DNA from: Rhodocyclales bacterium
GTDB lineage: Bacteria; Pseudomonadota; Gammaproteobacteria; Burkholderiales; Rhodocyclaceae
Reading direction: 5' to 3'
Assembly (NCBI GenBank): GCA_028292485.1
Contig: JAQGMG010000002.1
Coordinates: 1-64,000 of the forward strand
Length of the DNA: 64,000 nucleotides
A program made the translations under genes and the position numbers. How positions within the stretch are numbered: position 1 is the first letter of the stretch; the number at the start of each line of letters is the position of its first letter. The notes below the pieces were generated by a model. That model was not told the origin of the DNA. It searched no databases and worked only from the letters and a program-made list of their open reading frames with translations. Of the stretch, positions 55,754-64,000 are shown piece by piece.

Positions 55754-57069
55754 GCCGTTACCTTGTCGCCAAGAATATGCGTAGCACTCACGCAACGCTC
55801 ATCTCCCAGCGTAATTAACGCAAACAACTTCTCCTCAATGCTCTTCGCATGATCAACGCGCCATTCAAGTTCCGGCGTGGCCTTGAAATCGAATACAGCG
55901 AAGTCCGCTTCCTTGCCGGCCTTGAAATTGCCAATGAAGTCATCCAGCCCAAGCGCCTGTGCGCCGCCCAGCGTTGCGAGGTACCAGGCACGCCATGCCG
56001 ACAAGGGCTTGTGCTGGGCCTGCCCGACTGTGTATGCCGCCGCCATGGTACGCAGCATCGACAGGCTGGTGCCGCCACCCACGTCGGTTGCCAGGCCGAC
56101 CGGCACGCCGACCGCATGCGCAGCGTCGTAGTGGAAGAAGCCGCTGCCCAGGAACAGGTTGGAGCTGGGACAAAAGGCGATTGCCGTGCCGGTCTCGGCG
56201 AGTCTTGTCCGCTCACCCGCATCGAGGTGAATGCCATGACCATAGATGGCGCCGCGTCCGAGCAGCTTGTAGTGGTCGTAGACGTCGACGTAGTTGCTGT
56301 GGCCGGGGAAGAGTTCGCCGACCCATTCGATTTCGCGGCGATTCTCCGACAGATGCGATTGCAGATGCATGTCGGGGTAGCCGTTGAACAGTTCGCCGGC
56401 CACGTGTAGTTGCTCCGGCGTCGAAGTCGGTGCGAAGCGCGGCGTGACGCTGTAGCGCAAGCGGCCTTTGCCGTGCCAGCGTTCGATCAGTTTGCGGCTG
56501 TCGTTCAGCGCGCTCTCCGGTGTGTCGCGGAGGTTCTCGGGGCAATGGCGATCCATCATTACCTTGCCGCACAGCATGCGCAGGTTGCGCGATTGTGCGG
56601 CTTCGAAGAATGCGTCGACCGAATGCGGATGGACTGTCGCGAAGACAGATGCCGTTGTCGTGCCATGAGCGAGCAACCGGTCGAGAAAGAAGGCAGAGGC
56701 TTTTTCCGCCAGGCTGCGATTCGAGAAGGCCGCCTCGGCAGGAAAGGTGTAGTGCTCGAGCCAGTCGAGCAGTTGCCGACCGAAAGAGCCCATGACCTGA
56801 ACCTGCGGGTAGTGCACATGCGTGTCGACGAGGCCGGGCACGATCAGCTTGCCGCTGTAATCGAAGGTGCGGGCGGTCTGCTTGGTGAGTGTCGGCAACG
56901 CGGTGATGATGTCGCGCCATGGGCCAGCGCGCACGACCTTGCCGTGCTCGATGAGCAATGCGCCATCTTCGAAATACTGCCAGGCACTGGCGTCATCCCC
57001 TTCGCCCGGATCGGCCAGGAAGTGCAGGATGCTGCCGCGTACCAGCGTTGCAAATGTCTGTGGATTCAT
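55750..57069 (-). CDS. guaD: guanine deaminase
   Basis: 439 aa from ATG 57069, preceded by GGGGGGAA. Converts guanine to xanthine. Metal site DTHVHYPQ, LDWLEHYTFPAE, the QSHLSENRREIEW block and DVGGGTS are characteristic of GuaD amidohydrolases. Its TAG stop lies in the end of repeat E. Last gene of the purine run. Confidence 0.93.
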   Translation of the reverse strand: MNPQTFATLVRGSILHFLADPGEGDDASAWQYFEDGALLIEHGKVVRAGPWRDIITALPTLTKQTARTFDYSGKLIVPGLVDTHVHYPQVQVMGSFGRQLLDWLEHYTFPAEAAFSNRSLAEKASAFFLDRLLAHGTTTASVFATVHPHSVDAFFEAAQSRNLRMLCGKVMMDRHCPENLRDTPESALNDSRKLIERWHGKGRLRYSVTPRFAPTSTPEQLHVAGELFNGYPDMHLQSHLSENRREIEWVGELFPGHSNYVDVYDHYKLLGRGAIYGHGIHLDAGERTRLAETGTAIAFCPSSNLFLGSGFFHYDAAHAVGVPVGLATDVGGGTSLSMLRTMAAAYTVGQAQHKPLSAWRAWYLATLGGAQALGLDDFIGNFKAGKEADFAVFDFKATPELEWRVDHAKSIEEKLFALITLGDERCVSATHILGDKVTA

Positions 57070-57180
57070 GGTTTCCCCCCGGGTGCCCCGCAGATTATCG
57101 GCTGCCGTGCCGAGGTGGGTATTCGTCCGGACAAATGGCGCTATCACGGCGCCGATAGTCTTGCGGTGCATCGCGATTTA

Positions 57181-57204
57181 CATCTGCCTGAAGCCTGGCA
57201 GATG
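57181..57204 (-). other. hairpin between 8-oxoguanine deaminase and guaD genes
   Basis: CATCTGCC and GGCAGATG, 8-bp perfect arms around 8 nt, in the 156-bp gap; no T-tract. Confidence 0.55.
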
Positions 57205-57225
57205 CACGAAACCGATTGAGCTTGT

Positions 57226-58584
57226 TCAGGCTGCCTCGGCCAGTTCTCGGGCGAAAGCGTTATGTTGTTGAACTACTGTCGGCAAATCGATGGTGGCCAG
57301 TACGCCGTCGCGTACGACAATGCGTCCGTTGATCACCGACCACGCTACTTGCGGTGGAGCGCAGAAAACAAGAGCCGCGACCGCGTCGTGCACTGCGCCG
57401 CCTGCCATGCCGACATGGCCGGTTGCAAACGCTACGCAATCGGCACTCATGCCCGGGGCGATGGCGCCGATGTCATCCCGGCCCAGCACTTTCGCGCCGC
57501 CCAGCGTGCCCAGCTCAAGTGCCTGCCGCGCACTCATTGCCGCCGGACCGAAACCGACACGCGCCAGCAGCATGGCCTGACGCGCTTCGCCAAGCATGTG
57601 AGCGCCGTCGTTGGATGCCGAACCGTCGACACCAAGACCGACTGCGACACCCGCAGCGCGCATCTTCGGGATCGGCGCAATGCCTGAAGCCAAGCGCATG
57701 TTCGAGCATGGGCAATGCGCCACACCCGTACCGCTGTGCGCAAACATATTGATGCCTGCATCATCGAGCTGCACACAGTGCGCATGCCAAACGTCGCTGC
57801 CAGTCCAGCCCAGGGATTCAGCGTATTGCACGGGTGTCATACCGAACTGCTGCAAGCTGTAGGACACATCCTTCACATTCTCGGCCAGATGCGTATGCAG
57901 GCGCACGCCATAACTGCGTGCCAGTTCGGCCGACTCGCGCATCAGGTCACGGCTTACGGAGAATGGCGAGCAGGGCGCGACGGCGACATGCAGCATGCTG
58001 TGACGGCTCGCATCGTGATACGTCTCGATGAGGCGACGCGTGTCGCGCAGGATGTCTGCTTCCTTCTCTACCACGCGATCCGGCGGCAAACCGCCTTGCG
58101 ACTGGCCCACGCTCATGCTGCCGCGGCTGGCCGTGAAGCGCATGCCAATATCATGTGCGGAGGCGATGGAATCGTCGAGCCGGCAACCGTTCGGATAGAT
58201 GTAGAGATGGTCAGACGAAGTCGTGCAGCCGGACAGGATCAGCTCGGCCATGGCCGTGAGCGTGGAGATGCGGATCATCTCCGGCGTGAGATTCGCCCAG
58301 ATCGGGTAGAGCGCCTGCAACCAGTCGAACAGCTCCGCATCCTGCGCGGCGGGGATGGCGCGCGTCAGGCTCTGGAACATGTGGTGATGGGTGTTGATCA
58401 GGCCCGGCATGAGCACATGCCCGCTCAGATCGATGACTTCGTCGGCTTGCTGTGGCAACTCGTGCGCTGTGCCGACTGCTTCGATGATGTTGTTGCGAAT
58501 GAAAATGCCACCACCGGTAATCTCGCGGCGCGTGGCGTCCATGGTGACAAGTACATCGGCATTCTTGAGGAGGAGAGTCGGCAT
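57226..58584 (-). CDS. 8-oxoguanine deaminase
   Basis: 452-aa amidohydrolase. GLINTHHHMFQSLTRA holds the metal His pair and matches the 8-oxoguanine/guanine-type deaminases of proteobacteria (Pa0142-like); HTHLAENVKDV, HAHCVQLDD and GVDGSASND complete the metal and catalytic set. Probably deaminates 8-oxoguanine to urate, which fits the MutT and MutY genes in the window. Followed by guaD after a 156-bp gap. Confidence 0.88.
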   Translation of the reverse strand: MPTLLLKNADVLVTMDATRREITGGGIFIRNNIIEAVGTAHELPQQADEVIDLSGHVLMPGLINTHHHMFQSLTRAIPAAQDAELFDWLQALYPIWANLTPEMIRISTLTAMAELILSGCTTSSDHLYIYPNGCRLDDSIASAHDIGMRFTASRGSMSVGQSQGGLPPDRVVEKEADILRDTRRLIETYHDASRHSMLHVAVAPCSPFSVSRDLMRESAELARSYGVRLHTHLAENVKDVSYSLQQFGMTPVQYAESLGWTGSDVWHAHCVQLDDAGINMFAHSGTGVAHCPCSNMRLASGIAPIPKMRAAGVAVGLGVDGSASNDGAHMLGEARQAMLLARVGFGPAAMSARQALELGTLGGAKVLGRDDIGAIAPGMSADCVAFATGHVGMAGGAVHDAVAALVFCAPPQVAWSVINGRIVVRDGVLATIDLPTVVQQHNAFARELAEAA

Positions 58585-58594
58585 GGCGCTTTAT

Positions 58595-58709
58595 GTAGGT
58601 TGGGGTGAGCAAAGCGATGCCCAACATCGGTTGCATGAATCGTACAGTGCTGGATCAACGTTTCGTGTTGGGCATCCTCATTTGCCAAGGTCGGCTCACC
58701 CCAACCTAC
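58595..58709. repeat. palindromic repeat, family A copy 3
   Basis: 115 bp. Left end 58595-58625 is near-identical to the family; the right end is interrupted by about 12 extra bases (around 58677-58692). Fills the gap between the permease and the deaminase genes, leaving 10 bp to the deaminase ATG. Confidence 0.88.
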
Positions 58710-58716
58710 GCTCGCT

Positions 58717-59655
58717 TCAACCACCCGCGATGAATGGCTTGCCAAGAGAAGCAGGCAGGTTGAGCTGCAGCAGTTTGCGGTCGCGCGAGATCAGCACCAG
58801 CACCACGATGGTGGCGATGTAAGGCAGGGCCGAGAGAAGCTGAGAGGGAATTGCCACACCGAAACCTTGCGCATGCAGTTGCAGGATGGTGACACCGCCG
58901 AACAGGTAGGCGCCCAGCATCAGTCTGGCTGGCTTCCAGGTGGCGAAGACGACCAGCGCGACCGCAATCCAGCCGCGCCCTGCCGTCATGTTCTGCACCC
59001 ACAGCGGCGTGTAGACCACCGACAGGTAAGCACCCGCAATGCCGGCCATGGCACCACCAAACAGCACTGCGCCATAACGGATGGCGGTGACCGGATAGCC
59101 GATGGAGTGTGCCGCTTCGGGCGACTCACCGACAGCGCGCAATACGAGGCCGAGGCGTGTCTTCGCGAGCACCCAGGCGACCAGGCCAAAGGTTACGAAA
59201 GACAGGTACACGACGATGTCCTGGTTGAACAGCACCGGGCCAAGCAGCGGGATCTTCGATAGCAGCGGAATGGCGATGGGTTTCACGCCTGACAGGCTGT
59301 AGCTGACGAATCCCTGACCGATGAACGCCGAAAGCCCGAGGCCGAAGATGGTCAGCGCCAGGCCTGAGGCCGCCTGATTGGCACCAAGAGAAAGTGTAAG
59401 TATGCCAAACGGGAGTGAGGCCAGGGCCCCGGCCAGCGCGCCGGCCATGAGCCCGACCGCGAGATTGCCTTCGGTGGCAACTGCCGCAGCAAATGCGGCA
59501 ACGGCACCGATCAGCATCATGCCCTCGACACCGAGATTGATGACACCGGTTTTTTCTGTAACGAGCTCGCCGAGGCCGGCGAAGACCAGCGGGGTAGCAG
59601 CACCCAGCGTGCCGATCAGGATGGGAATCAGATGGACGAAAAATGATTCGATCAT
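58717..59655 (-). CDS. nucleoside-type ABC transporter permease (BPD_transp_2)
   Basis: 312-aa inner-membrane permease of the BmpA-type nucleoside uptake family, with about 8-10 hydrophobic helices and the GVINLGVEGMMLIGA signature near the N-terminus. Overlaps the partner permease by 4 bp. Context (guanine deaminases, xdh) indicates purine or nucleoside import. Confidence 0.92.
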   Translation of the reverse strand: MIESFFVHLIPILIGTLGAATPLVFAGLGELVTEKTGVINLGVEGMMLIGAVAAFAAAVATEGNLAVGLMAGALAGALASLPFGILTLSLGANQAASGLALTIFGLGLSAFIGQGFVSYSLSGVKPIAIPLLSKIPLLGPVLFNQDIVVYLSFVTFGLVAWVLAKTRLGLVLRAVGESPEAAHSIGYPVTAIRYGAVLFGGAMAGIAGAYLSVVYTPLWVQNMTAGRGWIAVALVVFATWKPARLMLGAYLFGGVTILQLHAQGFGVAIPSQLLSALPYIATIVVLVLISRDRKLLQLNLPASLGKPFIAGG

Positions 59656-60737
59656 GCTGTGGCCTCCTTGATCAGGGCGCGTGGTTTGCGCCGCTTCAGG
59701 CGATAGTTGACGAAGGCATCGGCGCCGAGCAGGAAGAACAGCAGCATACCCTGGAACAGGCCGGTGATTGCCGAAGGCAATTGCAGCGAGACCTGGCCCG
59801 CATCGCCACCGATATAGATCATCGCCATCAGGATTCCTGACAGGACAATGCCCAACGGATGCAGGCGGCCGACCCAGGCGACGATGATAGCGGCATAGCC
59901 GTAGCCGGGTGACAGCGACAGCGTGAGCTGCCCGACCGGCCCGGCGACCTCACCGGCACCGGCAATGCCGGCAGTCAGGCCCGAGATGACAAGGCTCAGC
60001 CACACTGTCTTGCGCGATGAGAAGCCGGCGTAGTGCGCCGCTGCCGGTGCTTGCCCGCCGACGGAAATCTGGAATGCCGTGAAGCTGCGCGATACGAAGA
60101 CCCAGAAGATCAGCACGGCCGCAATGGTGATGAACACCGAGGTGTTGATGCGCAGGCCATCGAACAACAGCGTGAATAGCGCGCTGTCATTGAACATAAT
60201 GGATTGTGGAAAGTTGCTCCCATCCGGGTCGCGCCAGGGCACGCTGACCAGCCATGACAGGAGCAGGGTGGCGACATAGGTGAGCATCAGCGTCGTCAGT
60301 GTTTCTTCGGCATTGAAATGCGTCTTCAGCCACGCCGGAATGGCACCCCAGAATGCGCCACCGATTGCGCCGGCGATGACCATGCCCGGCAGCACCCACC
60401 ATGTTTCAGCGCCGTTGCTGTAGATGGCTACACCGCTGGCGCAGATCGCACCGACCAGCAACTGGCCTTCGGCACCGATGTTGTAGATGCGCGCGCGAAA
60501 GCCCAGCGCCAGTCCTTGCGCTATGAGGATCAGCGGCGAGGCCTTGAGCACCAGCTCGCTCCAGCCATTGCTTGTTTCCAGCGGCTCGATGAAGAACACG
60601 TAGAAGGCCTTGAGCGGGCTGACGTGCAGGCTGTAGAACAGCAGCGCACCGACCAGCAGCGTGAGCCCGATGGCAATCAATGGCGCCGCCCATTGCATGA
60701 CGACGGAAGGGTTGGCGCGGGGTTCGAGTAGGGGCAT
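59652..60737 (-). CDS. nucleoside-type ABC transporter permease (BPD_transp_2)
   Basis: 361 aa with about 8-10 hydrophobic helices; motifs include YNIGAEGQLLVGAICASG and ALGFRARI, typical for YufP/NupP-like permeases. Its stop overlaps the second permease's start (ATGA). 225 bp including repeat B separate it from the ATPase gene upstream. Confidence 0.92.
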   Translation of the reverse strand: MPLLEPRANPSVVMQWAAPLIAIGLTLLVGALLFYSLHVSPLKAFYVFFIEPLETSNGWSELVLKASPLILIAQGLALGFRARIYNIGAEGQLLVGAICASGVAIYSNGAETWWVLPGMVIAGAIGGAFWGAIPAWLKTHFNAEETLTTLMLTYVATLLLSWLVSVPWRDPDGSNFPQSIMFNDSALFTLLFDGLRINTSVFITIAAVLIFWVFVSRSFTAFQISVGGQAPAAAHYAGFSSRKTVWLSLVISGLTAGIAGAGEVAGPVGQLTLSLSPGYGYAAIIVAWVGRLHPLGIVLSGILMAMIYIGGDAGQVSLQLPSAITGLFQGMLLFFLLGADAFVNYRLKRRKPRALIKEATA

Positions 60738-60824
60738 GGCGGTCGCGTTATTGGTTAGCGTGTCGATTGTTGCGGCCAGAAAACTCGTGGTGTGTCTTGT
60801 CTACTCCACAGCAAATGACTCTGT

Positions 60825-60923
60825 CCGTTCGTGCTGAGCGTAAGAGAGCGAAGCGACTGAAGTCGAAGCATAGGCGCGCGTGCCCACACTTCGACTTCGC
60901 TGCGCTACGCTCAGTGCGAACGG
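60825..60923. repeat. palindromic repeat, family B
   Basis: 99 bp with imperfect inverted ends beginning CCGTTCGTGCTGAGCG and ending CGCTCAGTGCGAACGG, in the 225-bp gap between transporter ATPase and permease genes. The remaining parts of the gap show no gene. Confidence 0.85.
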
Positions 60924-60962
60924 ATATCTGATATTGCGCACGGATTAAAACACCGCAAAGCA

Positions 60963-62537
60963 TCAAGCCACTTCCTTCTCAGCCTTACCGGCCATCAACA
61001 AGCCTATGCTTTCAGCATTCGTCTGCTCTTTCGGCATTGCTGGCGAAAGCTTTCCTTCCGACAGCACCGCGATGCGGTCGCAGATTTCGAACAGCTCATC
61101 GAGTTCTTCCGAGATCACCAGCACGCCAACGCCACTGCGCGACAGGTCGATCAGCGTTTGACGCAGGAAAGCCGAGGCACCGACGTCCACTCCCCATGTG
61201 GGCTGCGCCACGATCATCGCCTTCGGCGATTGCATGATCTCGCGACCGACGATGAACTTCTGCAGATTGCCGCCTGACAGGCTGCGCGCCGCAGACTGGG
61301 CGCCGTTGCAGCGCACGTCGAAGCGCTCGATGCAGCGTTTGGCGAATTCGCGCGTGGCGGCATAGTTGAGCAGGCCATAGTGCTTCATGCCCGCTTGCCG
61401 GTGGGCGGTAAGCATGGCGTTGTTGGCGAGCGACATGGCCGGCACGGCACCACGACCGAGTCGTTCTTCGGGCACGAAGGCCAGGCCGAGGTCGCGCCGC
61501 TGACCCGCATCGAGTTTTCCGACGGGCACGTCATCGAGTAGTACAGCGTCATTGCCCACCGTTTGCTCGCCGGAAAGCACAGCGAGCAGTTCGGCCTGTC
61601 CGTTGCCGGAGATGCCGGCGATCCCTACTACTTCACCGCGCTGCACGCGCAGGCTGATGTCCTGCAATGAAACGCCGAAGGGGTCGATCGAGGTCGCCGA
61701 CAAGTTGCGTACTTCCAGCGCGCAGTTGTTGTTGCCGGTGTAGTCAGGCGATTGGCATACCGGCAGATCGCGGCCGATCATCATGCGCGCCAGGCTGCCC
61801 GTGGTTTCCTGTTTCGGATTGGCGTGGCCGGTGACGCGGCCACCGCGCATGACGGTCGCGCTGTCGCAGAGATCCTTGATCTCGTGCAGCTTGTGGCTGA
61901 TGTAGAGAATGGAGACGCCTTCAGAGGCGAGCTGGCGCAGCGTCTCGAACAGTTTGCGCACGGCTTGCGGCGTCAGTACCGAAGTTGGTTCGTCGAGGAT
62001 CAGCAGCTGTGGGTCCTGCAGCAGACAGCGGACGATTTCGACGCGCTGCCGCTCGCCTACGGAAAGGCTGTGCACCAGGCGGTACGGATCGAGTGGCAGG
62101 CCGTATTTTTCCGACACTGACTTCACGCGCACGGCGAGCGCCTTCAGATCGAATGGCGCGTCGAGCGCGAGTGCAATGTTTTCGGTGACCGTCAGCGTCT
62201 CGAACAGCGAGAAGTGCTGGAACACCATGCCGATACCCAGGGCGCGCGCCGCTGCCGGATTGGCGACGACCGTCTCGCGGCCGTTCCACATCAGTTGCCC
62301 GCCGTCGGCTTGCACGGTGCCGTAGATGATTTTCATCAGCGTACTTTTGCCGGCGCCGTTTTCGCCCAGCACCGCGTGTATCTCGCCAGGCATGACGCTC
62401 AGGCTCACGTCGTCGTTGGCGACCACGCCGGGATAGCGTTTGGTGATGTGCTGCAGCGACAGGCGTGGCTCTACGGGTGTCTGGCTGGCGGCCTTGCCGG
62501 CCAGCTCCGCAAGGCTATCGTTCGTCATAGGCGTCAT
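60963..62537 (-). CDS. nucleoside-type ABC transporter ATPase (double ABC domain)
   Basis: 524 aa from ATG 62537. Two ABC domains: N-half with GENGAGKST and LSVGERQRVEI, C-half with ISGNGQAELLAVLSG (a degenerate Walker A, as usual in this family) and LSGGNLQKFIVG. The tandem layout fits RbsA/YufO-type importers of nucleosides. Overlaps the end of xdhC. ATG 62528 is possible. Confidence 0.92.
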   Translation of the reverse strand: MTPMTNDSLAELAGKAASQTPVEPRLSLQHITKRYPGVVANDDVSLSVMPGEIHAVLGENGAGKSTLMKIIYGTVQADGGQLMWNGRETVVANPAAARALGIGMVFQHFSLFETLTVTENIALALDAPFDLKALAVRVKSVSEKYGLPLDPYRLVHSLSVGERQRVEIVRCLLQDPQLLILDEPTSVLTPQAVRKLFETLRQLASEGVSILYISHKLHEIKDLCDSATVMRGGRVTGHANPKQETTGSLARMMIGRDLPVCQSPDYTGNNNCALEVRNLSATSIDPFGVSLQDISLRVQRGEVVGIAGISGNGQAELLAVLSGEQTVGNDAVLLDDVPVGKLDAGQRRDLGLAFVPEERLGRGAVPAMSLANNAMLTAHRQAGMKHYGLLNYAATREFAKRCIERFDVRCNGAQSAARSLSGGNLQKFIVGREIMQSPKAMIVAQPTWGVDVGASAFLRQTLIDLSRSGVGVLVISEELDELFEICDRIAVLSEGKLSPAMPKEQTNAESIGLLMAGKAEKEVA

Positions 62538-63666
62538 CGTGCGTGAACTCCCTCTCCCGGCTGCTGGCGTATTGCTCTCTTGCTTGCAAGAGCTGGGCCA
62601 CAACGGCGATGGCGATGGCCTGCGGAGACTTGTCACCGATGCCGGGTACGCCGATAGGGCAGGTCATGCGTGCCAGTTGTGCCGGCGAGATACCTTGTGC
62701 ATGCAGGCGGTGCTCGAAGCGCGCCCGCTTGGTGCGCGAACCGATGAGGCCGAACCAGGCGAACGCATCGCGGCGCAGGATGCGCGCGGTGAGTTCGAGG
62801 TCGAGCGTGTGGCTGTGGGTGAGGACGAGAAAGAAGGTGTCGGGCGTTGCGTTATCGACTTCCTCCTCGGGCGTGCCGGTGGCGATGCAAGTGACGTTGG
62901 TTGCGGGTGAGCCGAACAGATCGTCGCGGACGTCGACCCAGCGGATCTGCGAGTCGAGGGTAGACAGCACTTGCACGATGGCGGCACCGACGTGACCTGC
63001 GCCGAAGATGGTGATGTTGAATGCAGGGCGGGAGATGTGCTGAGTCAGGCGCCATGCTGGATACGCGACGATAGACTCTTTTGAAGGCACATCATTTGAT
63101 GCACCCTTTCCCCTCTCCCGGTGCTGACGCACCACCCTCTCCCTAATGGAGAGGGAACGGCAAAGCTCGGTGCCGGCAGTTCCCTCTCGGTGGCCCGTTG
63201 GGCCGGGAGAGGGAAAAGGGGATATCTGGAGACAGGTCTCTGCAGTCGTTTGCATCTCATCCGGGCGAGTCATATGCCAATGTGATGGAGCCTCAGACGA
63301 CGACAATGTTCGTACCAGCGATGTGCCATTTGCGATCATCGCTGAACGTTCAGTCCAGACCTCACAGGCAGACTGCGCGATGCGTTCGAACACCAGCCAC
63401 ACTACGCCGCCACAACATTGACCCAGGCTTGCACCAAGTGACAGCTTGACGAGGCTTGGCCCAGACGGTTGCAGCAGCATGGCGCGCGCATGCGCCATCG
63501 CTTCCCATTCCAGATGCCCGCCGCCAATCGTGTCGACGGTCCGCGTCATGCTCACCAGCATGTTGGCGCCCGCCTCGCGCGGCACCGAGCCGCGCGTCTG
63601 CGCGACGGTCACAAGCACGAGGTCTTCGTGCGCGAGCAGCTCAGGTAACGTCTGCCAGCAATTCAT
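62515..63666 (-). CDS. xdhC: XdhC-family molybdenum-cofactor insertion protein with in-frame repeat insert
   Basis: 383 aa; needed to insert sulfurated molybdenum cofactor into xanthine dehydrogenase. An N-terminal XdhC/CoxI domain (VAQTRGSVPREAGA, IGGGHLEWEAM, GQCCGG) and a C-terminal Rossmann domain (ITIFGAGHVGAA, LIGSRTKRARF, GIGDKSPQAIAI) are split by about 39 residues (about 149-188) rich in Arg/Pro/Gly, encoded by repeat D (63104-63220). The frame is intact, so the protein may still be made. It follows repeat A4 and xdhB. Confidence 0.9.
   Translation of the reverse strand: MNCWQTLPELLAHEDLVLVTVAQTRGSVPREAGANMLVSMTRTVDTIGGGHLEWEAMAHARAMLLQPSGPSLVKLSLGASLGQCCGGVVWLVFERIAQSACEVWTERSAMIANGTSLVRTLSSSEAPSHWHMTRPDEMQTTAETCLQISPFPSPGPTGHREGTAGTELCRSLSIRERVVRQHRERGKGASNDVPSKESIVAYPAWRLTQHISRPAFNITIFGAGHVGAAIVQVLSTLDSQIRWVDVRDDLFGSPATNVTCIATGTPEEEVDNATPDTFFLVLTHSHTLDLELTARILRRDAFAWFGLIGSRTKRARFEHRLHAQGISPAQLARMTCPIGVPGIGDKSPQAIAIAVVAQLLQAREQYASSREREFTHDDAYDER
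63104..63220. repeat. palindromic repeat, family D, inside xdhC
   Basis: 117 bp (exactly 39 codons) with 18-nt inverted ends (63104-63121 and 63203-63220, one mismatch, CCCTCTCCC core) and an internal hairpin CCCTCTCC/GGAGAGGG (63135-63155). A palindromic sequence of this sort is normally intergenic. Confidence 0.9.
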
Positions 63667-63677
63667 GGCAGCACACC

Positions 63678-63780
63678 GTAGGTTGGGGTGAGCGCAGCGA
63701 TGCCCAACGCCCAACGTTGATCAAATTCCTCACCCGTTGCTGGACCGATGTTGGGCATCGCTGCGCTCACCCCAACCTAC
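63678..63780. repeat. palindromic repeat, family A copy 4
   Basis: 103 bp with 31-nt inverted ends (63678-63708 and 63750-63780). The right end overlaps the 3' end of xdhB, supplying its last residues and the TGA stop (63769-63767); the left end lies 12 bp upstream of the xdhC ATG. Confidence 0.92.
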
Positions 63781-64000
63781 CCGTAGCAGTGTTTTCGGAC
63801 ATATCCCCTATCGCACGCAAAATTGCCTCTGCCGTGGCCGGAGCCTGCAGCGGTGCGACGCTGCCGCGTGCGGCCGAGCAGGCATCGCGTAGCGCGAAGA
63901 AGACGCTGAAGGCGAGCATGAGTGGTGGCTCGCCGACGGCCTTGGATTTGTGGATAGTCTCTTCGACATTGGCGTTGTCGAACAGGCGTACGTTCATTAC
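63767..64000 (-). CDS. xdhB: xanthine dehydrogenase molybdopterin subunit, C-terminal end (partial)
   Basis: About 77 C-terminal residues, continuing past the right edge. KAVGEPPLMLAFSVFFALRDA includes the active-site Glu of the Mo-site (GEPP), and APATAEAILRAIG is the usual end of XdhB. The final residues GRLG and the TGA stop come from repeat A4. With guaD this would oxidise xanthine to urate. Confidence 0.85.
   Translation of the reverse strand, partial: VMNVRLFDNANVEETIHKSKAVGEPPLMLAFSVFFALRDACSAARGSVAPLQAPATAEAILRAIGDMSENTATGRLG

Noticed and set aside
57070-57219. Rightward protein-like stretch ending TGA at 57217-57219 (HRDLHLPEAWQMHETD)
   Set aside because: It has no start outside the antisense of guaD and no recognised family; possibly a gene remnant or chance.

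Overview
The window is GC-rich, densely coded bacterial chromosome and reads as a betaproteobacterium, probably Rhodocyclales-like (an inference, since no 16S is present). Grounds: the tRNA-Phe/hemA/prfA/prmC, paired lpxL-type acyltransferases/metK, ahcY/metF and mutY/dapF/DUF484 blocks; an SAH riboswitch in front of ahcY; a PEP-CTERM protein; and many c-di-GMP genes. No rRNA, CRISPR array, transposase or prophage gene was seen.

Layout. 0.3-3.2 kb (minus): envelope-stress-like operon of a CpxP/Spy-like membrane protein, a small zinc-ribbon protein, an OmpR-type regulator and a CpxA-type kinase. 3.3-9.3 kb: lytic transglycosylase MltA, a coupled small membrane protein plus ATPase, two unknown membrane proteins, a Nudix-ThiE fusion and xerC. 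9.4-11.7 kb (minus): a secreted GH79-like glycosidase and a PEP-CTERM protein ending at a strong terminator. 12-20.7 kb: housekeeping (inositol-phosphatase family, redoxin, rsmE, argA, yacG, DUF484, dapF, mutY) plus a diguanylate cyclase. 20.8-31.5 kb: signalling (hybrid kinase, HD-GYP, GGDEF with a periplasmic binding protein, FHA-EAL) around tRNA-Phe and hemA-prfA-prmC. 31.7-41 kb: two lipid A acyltransferases and the activated-methyl cycle (metK, ahcY, metF), with a SAM-II-like riboswitch plus terminator before metK and an SAH riboswitch before ahcY; a membrane C13 (legumain-like) peptidase lies between. 41-46.5 kb: a soluble kinase with a periplasmic-binding-protein fold, a REC-GGDEF regulator and ubiB. 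46.7-50.7 kb: an unfamiliar unit of a DUF805 protein, an FAD-oxidase/methyltransferase fusion and a secreted protein of unknown function. 50.8-54.7 kb: hemE and priA separated by 520 bp with DnaA-box-like sites. 55.7-64 kb (minus): a purine catabolism/uptake run (xdhB C-terminus, xdhC, nucleoside-type ABC transporter, 8-oxoguanine deaminase, guanine deaminase).

Most unusual are palindromic repeat elements of about 50-117 bp from several families. Four copies belong to one roughly 103-115 bp family (GTAGGTTGGGGTGAGC ends). In three genes (hybrid kinase, guaD, xdhB) the stop codon lies inside a repeat terminus. A 117-bp element (39 codons) sits in frame inside xdhC. Five elements decorate the purine run. 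The best candidates for undescribed biology are the oxidase-methyltransferase unit, the membrane C13 peptidase, the repeat/ORF interplay, and the metK leader.
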